This document shows, piece after piece, positions 23,211 through 35,420 of a DNA stretch of 64,000 nt. The position numbers and the translations under genes were made by a program. Numbering within the stretch: the stretch's first letter is position 1; every line of letters begins with the position of its first letter. A model generated the notes under the pieces. It was not told the DNA's origin, searched no databases, and saw only the letters and a program-made list of their open reading frames with translations. This DNA is from Valencia hispanica (Eukaryota; Chordata; Actinopteri; Cyprinodontiformes; Valenciidae), in contig OY747702.1 of the NCBI GenBank assembly GCA_963556495.2, positions 48,037,286-48,101,285 on the forward strand. The letters are read 5' to 3'.

Positions 23211-23264
<54 letters not shown>
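23211..23264 (+). repeat. (TA)n microsatellite
   Basis: 27 TA units immediately before a Tc1-like element, with a second shorter run at about 23281-23297. Confidence 0.95.
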
Positions 23265-23267
<3 letters not shown>

Positions 23268-23295
23268 GGGTAAAAAAGTATTATATATATATATA

Positions 23296-24708
23296 TAGTG
23301 GGGTTAAAAAGTATTTAGTCAGCCACCAATTGTGCAAGTTCTCTCACTTAAAAAGATGTGAGAGGCCTGTACTTTTTATCATAAGTATACCTCAACTTTG
23401 AGAGACAAAATGAGAAAAAAATCCAGAAAAATCAGAAAATCACATGGTCTGATTTTTCATAAATTTTTTTGCAAATTATGGTGAAAAATAAGTATTTGTT
23501 CACCTACAAACAAGCAAGATTTCTGGCTCTCACAGACCTGTAACTTCTTCTGTAAGAGGCTCCTCTGTCCTCCACTCGTTAACTGTATTGATGGCACCTG
23601 TCTGAACTCGTTGTCAGTATAGAAGACACCTGTCCACAACCTCAAACATTCACACTCCAAACTCCACTATGGCCAAGACCAAAGAGCTGTCAAAGGACAC
23701 CAGAAACACAATTGTAGACCTGCACTAGGCTGGGAAGACTGAATCTCATAGGTAAGCAGCTTGGTGGGAAGAAATCAACTGTACGAGCAATTATTAGAAA
23801 ATGGAAGGCATACAAGACCACTGATAATCTCCCTCGATCTGGGGCTCCACGCAAGATCTCACCCCGTGGGGTCAAAATGATCACAAGAACAGTGAGCAAA
23901 AATCCCAGAACCACACGGGGGACCTAGTGAATGACCTGCAGAGAGCTGGGACCAAAGTAACAAAGGCTACCATCAGTAACACACTACGCCGCCAGGGACT
24001 CAAATCCTGCAGTGCCAGACGTGTCCCCCTGCTTAAGCCAGTACATGTCTAGGCCTGTCTGAAGTTTGTTAGAGAGCATTTAGATGATACAGATGAAGAT
24101 TGGGAGAATGTCATATGGTCAGATGAAACCAAAATAGAACTTTTTGGTAAAAACTTTACTTGTCGTGGAGGATAAAGAATGCTGAGTCGCATCCAAAGAA
24201 CACCATACCTACTGTGAAGCATGGGGGTGACGGAGTGGCTTCATAAGAAGTATTTAAACGTCCTGGAGTGGCCTAGCTAGTCTCCAGATCTTAACCTCAT
24301 TGAAAATCTTTGGAGGGAGTTGAAAGTCAGTGTTGCCCAGCGACAGCCCAAAAACACATCTGCTCTAGAGGAGATCTTCATGGAGGAATGGGCCAAAATA
24401 CCAGCAGCAGTGTGTGAAATCCTGATGAAGACTTACAGAAAACGTTTGACCTCTGTCATTGCCAACAAAGGGTATATAACAAAGTATTGAGATTCACTTT
24501 TGTTATTGAAAAAATACTTATTTTCCACCATAATTAGCAAATAAATTCTTTAAAAGTTAGATCATGTGATTTTTCTGTATTGTTTTTCTCATTTTGTCTC
24601 TCATAGTTGAGGTATACCCATGATGAAAATTACAGGCCTCCCTAATCTTTTTAAGTGGGATAACTTGCACAATTGATGGCTGACTAAATACTATTTTGCT
24701 CAACTGTA
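23296..24708 (+). mobile_element. Tc1-like transposon, copy A (decayed, internally deleted)
   Basis: Long terminal inverted repeats of about 200 bp: the left starts near 23297 ('tagtggggttaaaaagtatttagtcag') and the right ends near 24706 ('ctgactaaatactattttgctcaactg'). Between them is a broken Tc1 transposase: [19 protein letters not shown] (from 23669), VTKATISNTLRRQGLKSCSA, WSDETKIELFGKN with the first catalytic Asp, and [15 protein letters not shown] with the last acidic residue. Stops and frameshifts break it. About 200 bp around the middle of the catalytic domain are missing by comparison with copy B (27800-28741). Confidence 0.9.
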
Positions 24709-26520
24709 TATACGTATACGTATATATACTCTGAATTTAAAGAAAATGATTAAAATATATTTGAAAAAAATCTATTTCTCTTTATTATGGCATTTAGCAA
24801 ACAAAGAATTTTGGTAGTCCAAAATGATCTGAAAAATGAAAATTTGTGTCCAAAACAGACCGCTGTGTTTGTTTGTTTGTTTACATGCGTTTTTAAAATA
24901 TTACATGAGATGCACTTCTAGTAAAAAGCTTTCCAGCTCAATCAAAACTCGCTCTCTGTCGGCCATCGTTCTTTGAGTGGATATGCGTCTACCAGCTGAT
25001 TTAAATAAACTGTCGTTCACCAGAGACGTCACTGCAATGGTAGGCAGACCCGCCAGAAAAGGTCTGCACCCCCTGCTGTCCTGGCGGAGAATTGCTTTGA
25101 AACACTAACACACCAATGGAGAAGTATAAAGGGAAAACGTCTCCGTCAGCACGTGTGTGTGTTATACAGTGAACCTGGAGGTTTCACTTTTAGGTGGCTT
25201 TTGCGGGCTCTGCGCCATGTCCCTGCACCTTGCAGCGGCTGCTTACAGCGGTGCTTTGTCGTAATGTAGTCCCAAGTCTAACACAATATACACGAATATC
25301 CTCACCACCTCATAAAAAAAAAAACTCTGTCCACACCTAACCACATAATTGCATTGTTAAAGGCATACTCCGCAACTTTCACTATATTTGTTCTCTGTCG
25401 CCCTCTTCAGGCTTGTCGTAAAATCCAATCTCTCTGTCGCTCATAAGAGGCATGTTTCAGTGGCTGCTTTCCAAATCGCTTGCCCAAACAACAAACAAGC
25501 ACCGTTTCAGTTCGCAAATCAACTGTAACAATCGGGATAATTTAGAGTAAAGACCTCACAGCTAGGTATTCAGTTTGTAGGGGAGGTCGGGGTAATAGGA
25601 AAAAAAGTGGGATTATATACAGAGAACGTCTAAGCGCCACGTAGCAAACATCTCCTGACACTGGAATCAGCCTACGTCTTTAGGTGTTTTTAGGAAAAAA
25701 ATCAAACGACAAAAAAATAAATCACTAGCTTGACAAAACCAAAAGAAAAAAGTTTGACTTATATACTGAAATACAGCGACTGCGCTGGAGTTTGCAGCTT
25801 CATCTACAGAACCGAGTCTTACACGTTAGCATCACATTAGCCTCTAGATGGCTAACGGAGATCGACTCGGTTGTGTAATTCACATTACTACTGTAAGGAA
25901 CACCGTGCAAACTATGTTCATCCACCTCCACACATTGAATAAACAGCTTTCTCAGGACTGTGTAACAACATCATGCCAGACCAAACACTATAATCCCGGT
26001 GAAATCAGTGATTACTTACCTATCCATTAGCAGCACGGCTAACTCGGCGTCCGTAGTACATGACGTTCGTTCCAAAGGAACTCTCCAACAAGGAAAAGCC
26101 GGCCCAATATTTACTCTGGTCTTTGCTCTCTTTCTATCACGTTCTCTTTTTCTTTTTCTAGCTAGGCCGTATGACTCTGCCGTAAAGCTGAATTCAGTCG
26201 GTACTTCCGGCGGCGGGCCGTCGCTCAAAAGTTCTATAGTTCAGAAAAAAGTCAAGGACCCCTGTAAGGTGGTGATAACTCTAAAAATGAACATAATAGA
26301 TGATAAAATTCCACCATAACTTTTGAAAAAAACAATATATTAAGGTGTAAAAGTTGCAAAAGATGACATGCCAAATTGTAGAAAAATCGTAGAAAAATAT
26401 ATTTGTTTTGTGAGATACCCGTCTACGTGTGGACAAGGCATAAATCAGCCCCTGTAAGGCGTTCGTGCTACTTATTATTTTCATTTGCAATAGATATCAT
26501 AATTGAGGTCACCAGGAATA

Positions 26521-26885
26521 TCCATTCCATCCATTTTCCATACCCGTCCATCCTATGTAGGGTTGCGGGGCAGCTGGTGCCTATCTCCAGCGGTCAAGGG
26601 GCGAGAGGCAGGGTACACCCTGGACAGGTCGCCAGTCCATCGCAGGGCAACACAGAGACATACAGGACAAACAACCATGTACGCACACACTCATACCTAA
26701 GGGCAATTTAGAGCAACCAATTCACCTAACAGTCATGTTTTTGGACTGTGGGAGGAAGCCGGAGTACCCGGAGAGAACCCACGCATGCACAGGGAGAACA
26801 TGCAAACTCCATGCAGAAAGACCCCAGGCTGGGATTTGAACCCAGGACCTTCTTGCTGCAAGGCAACAGTGCTACCAACTGTGCC
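26521..26885 (-). mobile_element. Full-length SINE with target-site duplication
   Basis: A reversed copy of the tRNA-headed SINE, flanked by direct repeats accaggaata (26511-26520 and 26886-26895). The head carries box-B-like 'gatttgaaccc' (26831-26841). The other end has 'ccatccattttcc', a remnant of a GGAT-type tail. The paralogous repeat copy at 29161-29179 keeps the empty target site, confirming the boundaries. Confidence 0.85.
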
Positions 26886-27168
26886 ACCAGGAATAATTAG
26901 GATAATTATTCATTAATTTTCATTCCTTTTGCACACTAAATGCTAGCCATTCAATTGCATTGTTTATGGCAAGCTAAAGCAAACAAATTCTGCCATATTT
27001 GGAGAATGACTTGACTGATTACAAAAGGCTTTTTCTCACTTATCTAACTCTGGGGAATACCTAACATTAGTATCCATTATCCAGATCCATTATGACGCAC
27101 CATGGACAACTTGCACATTTGTGAAAACATCATTAATGCTAAATGATTGGCGGGTGTTTAGTTTTTTT

Positions 27169-27204
27169 GCTGTCCAGATGACTTTATTTTGCCATCTGGA
27201 CAGC
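27169..27204. repeat. Perfect 12-bp inverted repeat
   Basis: gctgtccagatg (27169-27180) and catctggacagc (27193-27204) flank a 12-base AT-rich spacer. It precedes the short LINE-like tail at 27215-27275 and may be part of that element's 3' untranslated region. Confidence 0.6.
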
Positions 27205-27214
27205 AGATAACAAA

Positions 27215-27275
27215 ATTAAGTCTCCCTGAATCTCCCCTTGGGGGACTAATAAAGTATTTCTATTTCTATTTTCAA
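27215..27275 (+). repeat. LINE-type 3' tail
   Basis: 'ctccccttgggggactaataaagtatttctatttct' is a typical non-LTR 3' end with a short TTTCTA repeat. Only the tail is visible. Confidence 0.5.
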
Positions 27276-27799
27276 GAAAACCCTTGTTTTGTTACTGTAA
27301 TTCTAGCAAACAACACTAAACCAGATTCCATGAGCCTTTAGTTTCTAAGTTAGCTGAGCTACTGTACTGTCAACATCAAAATGAATTACAGTAAGTACTT
27401 TTTGGTGTTAAAACATTAAACTATACATTATACCCTGGTTTAAGCTTAAGCTTTCAAAACTGCACGATAGATGTACCACAAGGTTTTAAGATCACTACAT
27501 TTTTCTTTCTATGTTAATAGACTACCTGAAAGTTAGTTAAAGTGAAATTAATGATGCTATGTGTCAGATATATGCAGATAACTCTTACATAGTTGTAAAA
27601 ATGTTTAAATATATTGTATAACACATAATATTTCTATCATTGTCTGACATTAAATTAGACACAAATTTTCATCTTTCAGATCATTTTGGACTACCAAAAT
27701 TCTTTGTTTTCTAAATGCCATAATAAAGAGAAATAGATTTTTTTCAAATATATTTTAATCATTTTCTTTAAATTCAGAGTATATATACGTATACGTATA

Positions 27800-28741
27800 T
27801 ACAGTTTGGCAAAATAGTATTTAGTCAGCCATCAATTGTGCAAGTTATCCCACTTAAAAAGATTAGGGAGGCCTGTAATTTTCATCATAGGTATACCTCA
27901 ACTATGAGAGACAAAATGAGAAAAACAATACAGAAAAATCACATGCTCTAACTTTTAAAGAATTTATTTGCTAATTATGGTGGAAAATAAGTATTTTTTC
28001 AATAACAAAAGTGAATCTCAATACTTTGTTATATACCCTTTGTTGGCAATGACAGAGGTCAAACGTTTTCTGTAAGTCTTCATCAGGTTTTCACACACTG
28101 CTGCTGGTATTTTGGCCCATTCCTCCATGAAGATCTCCTCTAGAGCAGATGTGTTTTTGGGCTGTCGCTGGGCAACACTGACTTTCAACTCCCTCCAAAG
28201 ATTTTCAATGAGGTTAAGATCTGGAGACTAGCTAGGCCACTCCAGGACGTTTAAATACTTCTTATGAAGCCACTCCTTCGTTACCCACGCGGTGTGTTTG
28301 GGATCAATGTCATGCTGAAAGACCCAGCCACATTTCATCTTCAATGCCTTTGCTGATGGAAGGAGGTTTCCACTCAAAATCTCATGATACATGGCCCAAT
28401 TCCTTCCTTCCTTTACACGGATCAGATGTCCTGGTCCCTATGCAGAAAAAAAGCCCCAAGGCATGATGTTGTCACCCCCATGCTTCACAGTAGGTATGGT
28501 GTTCTTTGGATGCGACTCAGCATTCTTTATCCTCCACGACAAGTAAAGTTTTTTCCAAAAAGTTCCATTTTGGTTTCATCTGACCATATGACATTCTCCC
28601 AATCTTCATCTGTATCATCTAAAGGCTCTCTAGCAAACTTCAGACAGGCCTGGACATGTACTGGCTTAAGCAGGGGGACACGTCTGGCACTGCAGGATTT
28701 GAGTCCCTGGCGGTGTAGTGTGTTACTGATGGTAGCCCTTG
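27800..28741 (-). mobile_element. Tc1-like transposon, copy B (5' truncated, inverted relative to copy A)
   Basis: The reversed terminal repeat starts at 27802 ('cagtttggcaaaatagtatttag'). The minus-strand frame 28527-28823 carries RATISNTLHRQGLKSCSARR and [16 protein letters not shown]. The region encoding the middle catalytic Asp (about 28280-28480), missing from copy A, is present here. Similarity to Tc1 stops at about 28741, so the N-terminal third and the second terminal repeat are absent. Confidence 0.9.
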
Positions 28742-29029
28742 TGTGAAATACTCCCCACAAACTAGATATCGATTCATTTTCTCCACGGGTGTTGCTGGGG
28801 GAATTACCAGGGCAGTAACCCATTGTCTTCTTTGTTCGACATTAGAAGGAATTCTCTGAAACATCGTGTTGCTGTATGTCTTCGGCTTCTTTGAAACCCT
28901 TTGCTACACAAGCAAGAACCATTTTCTTGCGTTAGATTTACTGTATAATGCACTCAAAGTACAGCAATAAACACTCAGAACAGCGTATGCATTTGTATTT
29001 ACAGAAGTTGGTGTCCTTTATGGGTAGTG
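28742..29029. other. Short non-coding stretch beside Tc1 copy B
   Basis: Not Tc1 and not recognised. It lies between the truncation point of copy B and the second copy of the unclassified repeat. Confidence 0.4.
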
Positions 29030-29395
29030 CATCATGTTTTTGCGCCTTGCAGCGACGGCTTACAGCGGTGCTTTGTCATAATGTAGTCCCAAGTTTAAAT
29101 CAGCTCCTGTAATTTTTCATCTTACTTATTATTTTCATTGCAATCTATATGATTATTGAGGTCATTAGGAATAATTAGGATCATTACTGAGTAATTTACA
29201 TGACTTTGGTACACAAAATGCTAGCTGTTACTATTCACTTACATTGTTTATACTAGGCTAAGGCAAATGGACTGCTGCCACATTAGGATAATGACCAGGC
29301 TGGTTACAAAATACTTCTTCTCACTTATCTACCTATGGGGAATATAGCAACAGACTAAATTTCACTTAGGGGTGGAATGTCCCTTTAAACCTGCT
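29030..29395. repeat. Second, internally deleted copy of the unclassified repeat
   Basis: Direct-orientation match to 25215-25280 plus 26437-27058, without the intervening ~1.15 kb and without the SINE. It ends near 'ggggtggaatgtccctttaaacc'. Confidence 0.7.
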
Positions 29396-29424
29396 CAGCC
29401 GTTTAAGTAGTGGTAGAGGGGGAA

Positions 29425-29493
29425 CACGGTGCCTATCTCCAGCAGTCATTGGGTGAAATGCAGGGTACATCCTGGACAGGTGACCATTGCAGG
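29425..29493 (-). mobile_element. SINE fragment
   Basis: 'ggtgcctatctccagcagtc', 'cagggtacatcctggacagg' and 'tgaccattgcagg' match the tail-side part of the SINE family. The rest is missing. Confidence 0.65.
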
Positions 29494-31429
29494 CTGAAAA
29501 CATTAAATTTCAAAAAAGTATTCAAAATGTATTAATTAGTGAAAATAAGAAGGGGAAATTTCAACTTTAGTCTTTTTAAAAGAAAAGTTATTTCAAAATG
29601 TTAAGGTATGTGTCTCAAACTTTACCACCAACTCACACACATAACCCTGCAAATGCCTCACTCAGTCAGCGATTCAGATTTGTAGGGAAAAAGTAACATT
29701 CCTTACTCTGTGTGGTACTATTAGGTCTTCTTTTGATATTTCCTCCCGCATTTGGCTTCACGTCATAGTCATTTTATTCTTCTTCAGAAAAGGGAATTAT
29801 ATAAAAGAAAAACAAGTTGCTCTTGTTTTTCAATTTGCTCCTGGGAAAAAATGATCGTCAGCAGTTACATTATTCACCTAAAATTTTATATCCTGAAGGA
29901 AGTCCAACCTCTTCCTGGAATTTTCATGGGCATTTTTCCAGTTGGAGGTTAAAGATTCAACATTTCATTTTCTCTTCAAATGCCCAGTTTTATTATTACT
30001 CCAGCAATATTTGCCAAAGTATCTACATTTCCTAAAATGAGTCTGTAAAATGGACACAGTGAAGCTCCTACTAGCATTCAATAAAGAAAATATATGATAA
30101 TGAAGGCTCATCCTCTCTTGGAAGCTCTTTTTTAAACCAAATTAAACCCTCCACATTTTTGTTACCCTCTTGTAAAGTTTTGTAAAAACCATAAGAATAA
30201 ATTTAGCTTCTATTGCAGTAACATAATCCATGTTTCAGTCTGAATACATTTATTCAATAGGGAATATATCCCACATTAGGAAATAAGAATTGTTTTTTTA
30301 AGACATTACAGGTGCCACATTTATTGCCAATATAAACACTTCCAATTTCAATATGCTTTACTCAATCATGTAATTAGATTGTCTGTGATTTTTTTTAATT
30401 AGTTTTCTACAACTTTCTGTTTCCCTGGAACTTAAATGTGATGCGACACAGAGGCCTATTTCTCCTACCCACTCTTCAAAACGAGAAAAGAAAGAAAGTA
30501 GGCCTGTGTCATTCCAGTGAAGCCGTTTGATCCTTGTAAAGCAATGGAAATGGCTGCAAGAAAACAGCTACTCATCTAAACTTGCTAATGTATACAGTCA
30601 ATGAAAAAGAACTGGGGCGGTTGTAAACAAGGCCCCTTGTTTTACTTGCCATCACTCAGTGAGGGAGAGGTTGAGGAAGGAAACAAGCAGAAACATCAAC
30701 AACAAAAATCAAGTTAATTGTGAGCAGACTGCTGCATTTTGTAGGTGTGAGAATGTACTCTCACTGAATAAGGATTTTATTTTTAGTTGGGTTTTTTTAC
30801 ACATCTTTAACAGGGGTGCCATTAAATGTGGCAAGCACTGTGACCATATGGGAAATGCTCCATCATTTTACTGCCAAACACAACATTCCAGTGTTTTAAT
30901 GCCACTACCATAAACGTTTCTGTAACATATTCTAAACAGAATTTTGAACTATAAGACTTTATGATGTTCTTGAATCAAATGTTATTTTTCCCTTATCTGA
31001 ACAGATGGTTATAACACTGTCATTAATGGAACTAAGAGGTTCTGTGAGTTCATCAGTCCAAAATAAGTAAACATAATTTTCAGATCCTTTCTTTAAAGAA
31101 AGTTTGTAATTAGTTTAAACTTTTTAGCATTTTCTGAAATGTACTTTGTATTACACACAACAGTAATGTCACTTTCACTTTATTTCACTCTATAATCTAA
31201 CTTGTGCCACACTTTTAAGACGGGAGGGAAAAAAAAGAAAAGTACACCCAAAAACAGAAAAAAGACATCATTTTTATCGCTTTTATTACCCTTTATTAGG
31301 CTACAGCTATTATTTACTGTTCATATTTCTTTTCTCTCTTAATCGGAACTAACTAAGCATCTGGTTTCCCGGATTATGAAGTCAAGCGTTTAAAAACAAA
31401 GTTGAGTGAACACGGCTGTCCGGACTCAC
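29494..31429. other. AT-rich non-coding DNA in the p2ry2 intron
   Basis: No gene or clear repeat. Short frames (29752-30035, 30659-30913) have no recognisable product. Confidence 0.4.
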
Positions 31430-31640
31430 CTAAACAAGATCCCCACAGCGTTGGTATCAGGCAGCTCCGATCCTCGAAAGTCGTTTATTTCCCTCCTCAA
31501 CCTGTTTCAGAAACCAGAAACAGAAAAGCGCTTTCCAGGTGCCTCTAACCGTCCAGCAGAAGTCCAGACGCTCCTGTCTGGGTTCACGCTTGCTGTTATT
31601 CGTCGTAGGAAGCTGGAGGGTTGGAGTGCATGACGGCGCT
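31430..31640 (-). promoter_or_regulatory. p2ry2: Candidate 5' untranslated exon and promoter for p2ry2
   Basis: A CpG-rich island in AT-rich surroundings, reading up to a strong splice donor TTTAG|GTGAGT on the minus strand (exon end 31430). It has the right strand and position to join the acceptor at 20670, which needs an upstream exon. There is no TATA box, and the CpG-rich stretch continues to about 31720. The 75-codon plus-strand frame at 31406-31633 has no recognisable product. It could instead be the first exon of another transcript. Confidence 0.4.
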
Positions 31641-31864
31641 GCCAGAAACTTCAGTCAGGGGGGGTGACGAGGAAATGGACTGCCGAGTGAACAAAGCATA
31701 CCGCCCTCAAAGAACTCGTTAAGGTGTCATTAAACAAACCTCATCTCTCATTTCAGTTTTAATAATCCTATTTATGGAAATGAAATGCATGCAGTGCAAA
31801 ACAGAGCATGGGAGAAAGTGGAGCTACAGTTGAGGTGAGTAATCATGCATCAAATGTCTGTTTC

Positions 31865-32300
31865 TGTAGAGCAGTGGTGCCCAAAGGTAGGGGTCAGGAC
31901 CCTACTGTGGGTCATGGAATTCTGGGTCGGCGGTCTCAAAAGGGTCTTCAGATATCATTAGAAATAAGAAGGAATAATGGCGTGCTCCATTTGTAGTCGG
32001 AACACGCATATTCCGACTTCCAAGTGGGAAAAGTCGGTCTTCCCACTCGGAAAGTCTGAGATTTTTTTTTTTTTTTTTTTTGCTCCAACATTGACTTTTA
32101 ATATAGCCGCTCCTTACGTCAACAACTGTAGCTTTGGTGGAAACCTGTTTATTTTACAAGACACACTTGTAAGAGTGCATCTAACATCAATGTTACATGT
32201 AGGGCATTCAACTCTAAACTTGACAAAAAGGGTGTTTGTAAGAGGTACTACCAACAATGGCCACCTGGGCCTCCCCATATCGGAATCCCGACTTATCCCA
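31865..32300. repeat. Possible composite transposon-derived repeat
   Basis: It starts with 'gcagtggtgcccaaaggt', like the ends of hAT-derived fish repeats. It then has alternating 'gtcggaa/ttccgac' words (31994-32050), a T-run at 32061-32081, and a closing 'cggaatcccgacttatccca' near 32280. The repeated TCGGAA words suggest inverted termini. No coding remains. Confidence 0.35.
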
Positions 32301-32769
32301 CTAAGTTAAAGAGGCTACATGCAACTTTTTCCTCAAAATAAACGTAACAATAGCCTTTTTATTTGACCATTTATGACTCAAACATCTCCTGACGAGCATA
32401 CTGACAGCTTGTCAGCTCACAGTGGTTGGATTTATAAGCCTGTATCCAGTTTTTCCTATTTTCTGTTGGGTCCGATTTTTCCCGTGCTGTCTGCGGATGT
32501 GATGTCAAGTGCGTTCATGTTAAACGTTTCAGATCACTCTTCCACCACCGCTAGTCAGCAATTAGCCTACACTCGCAAGTAGTGAAATGGATTGTGCAAA
32601 TACACAGAAGAGACCAAGGACAACTCTGACACCAACAGTAACTCAACATAAGACTAAAAAAGTTAAACCCCTGACAAGAACCCGAAACAGATCGAAGATT
32701 GAGCATACGAGCACGGAACGGAACGCACCATAAGACTGCAAATGGCAACCATCCATGCCCTCTCTGGTG
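32301..32769. other. Non-coding DNA
   Basis: Nothing recognised. The frames at 32373-32582 and 32551-32748 overlap on opposite strands and match nothing I know. Confidence 0.35.
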
Positions 32770-33070
32770 AGTTTCAACATTGATTTACCCAGAACGTGTG
32801 TATGGAGTATTGTGGAGGGAGAGTGCTAAGTATGCCGAATTTTGTGAATGTAGAATGACCTCCCTGCTCATTATGGCCAAACACTTTCACTTTAGTTTAA
32901 TCAGACTACAGGACATTTCTCCAACTATTAAGCACTTTTTGGAGACATGCAAGCATTTACAAACTGTAATCTAACTTTTCAAAGTTACTTTGGGGAAATT
33001 CAGCCTATGTCAGTTCAGGTCTTGTTACACTGTGGATAATCACACTCTCTTACCAGGTTTAGAAGGATAT
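32770..33070 (-). mobile_element. Tc1-like transposon relic
   Basis: Contains 'ggccaaacactttcactttagtttaatcagac' and neighbouring blocks that correspond to the reversed transposase region of other Tc1 relics here (for example 22570-22615 and 60228-60268). Short and decayed. Confidence 0.5.
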
Positions 33071-34829
<1,759 letters not shown>

Positions 34830-35420
34830 TTTTTGCCCTTTTTTTAGCTTCCCTTCATTGGCTCCCTGTTAAATCCAGAATATAATTTAAGATCCTCCTT
34901 CTTACATACAAAGCCCTTAATAATCAAGCTCCATCATACATCAGAGATCTAATTGTTTCATATGTTCCCAACAAAGCACTTCGCTCTCAGACTGCAGGTT
35001 TACTTGTAGTTCCTAGGATTTCTAAAAGTAGAATGGGAGGCAGATCTTTTAGTTATCAGGTTCCTCTCCTGTGGAACCAGCTCCCAGTTTTATTCTGTGA
35101 GGCAGACACTCTGTCTACATTTAAGATTAGGCCTAAAACTTTCCTTGATAAAGGCAGTGGGGGAGGAGTAAAAGCCTAAGCCGGTTGGGGGGGAATGCAG
35201 TCCAGACAGACAATTCTCTCTGGCTCTGCCTCTCTCATGTCTCATTCCGACATCCTGGGATCTCCTGAGCTATCTATGTAGTGATGCTGCTATTGGATTA
35301 GACTGCTGGAGGACAGACTGACAACTTTTCCTCCCTCTGCTACTATTCTCTTCTACTACTCTCCAATTGCATTGTTTGCAATCTGGTTTCAAGGGCAATA
35401 AAGTTAGTTTTTGGAGTCTA
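34830..35420 (+). pseudogene. CR1/L2-type LINE C-terminal fragment and 3' region
   Basis: After frameshifts the plus strand reads FKILLLTYKALNNQAPSYI, then ALRSQTAGLLVVPRIS and GGRSFSYQVPLLWNQLPV, the terminal section of ORF2 seen also at 10393-10665. It is followed by untranslated sequence ending 'gggcaataaagttag'. 5' truncated and dead. Confidence 0.75.

Larger units (their letters stand above)
24709..27657. mobile_element. Unclassified repeat between inverted Tc1 copies
   Basis: A stretch of about 2.9 kb without a recognisable protein. Two separate blocks recur in the same orientation downstream: 25215-25280 matches 29035-29092, and 26437-27058 (minus its SINE) matches 29093-29345. The downstream copy joins these blocks directly, so it lacks about 1.15 kb. 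The part near 25000-26260 is CpG-richer than its surroundings. A 'gttaaaggcatactccgcaac' at about 25353 and the reverse-oriented 'ggtggaatgtccctttaaa' near 29379 hint at weakly inverted ends. It is probably a non-autonomous DNA transposon, class unknown. Confidence 0.45.
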
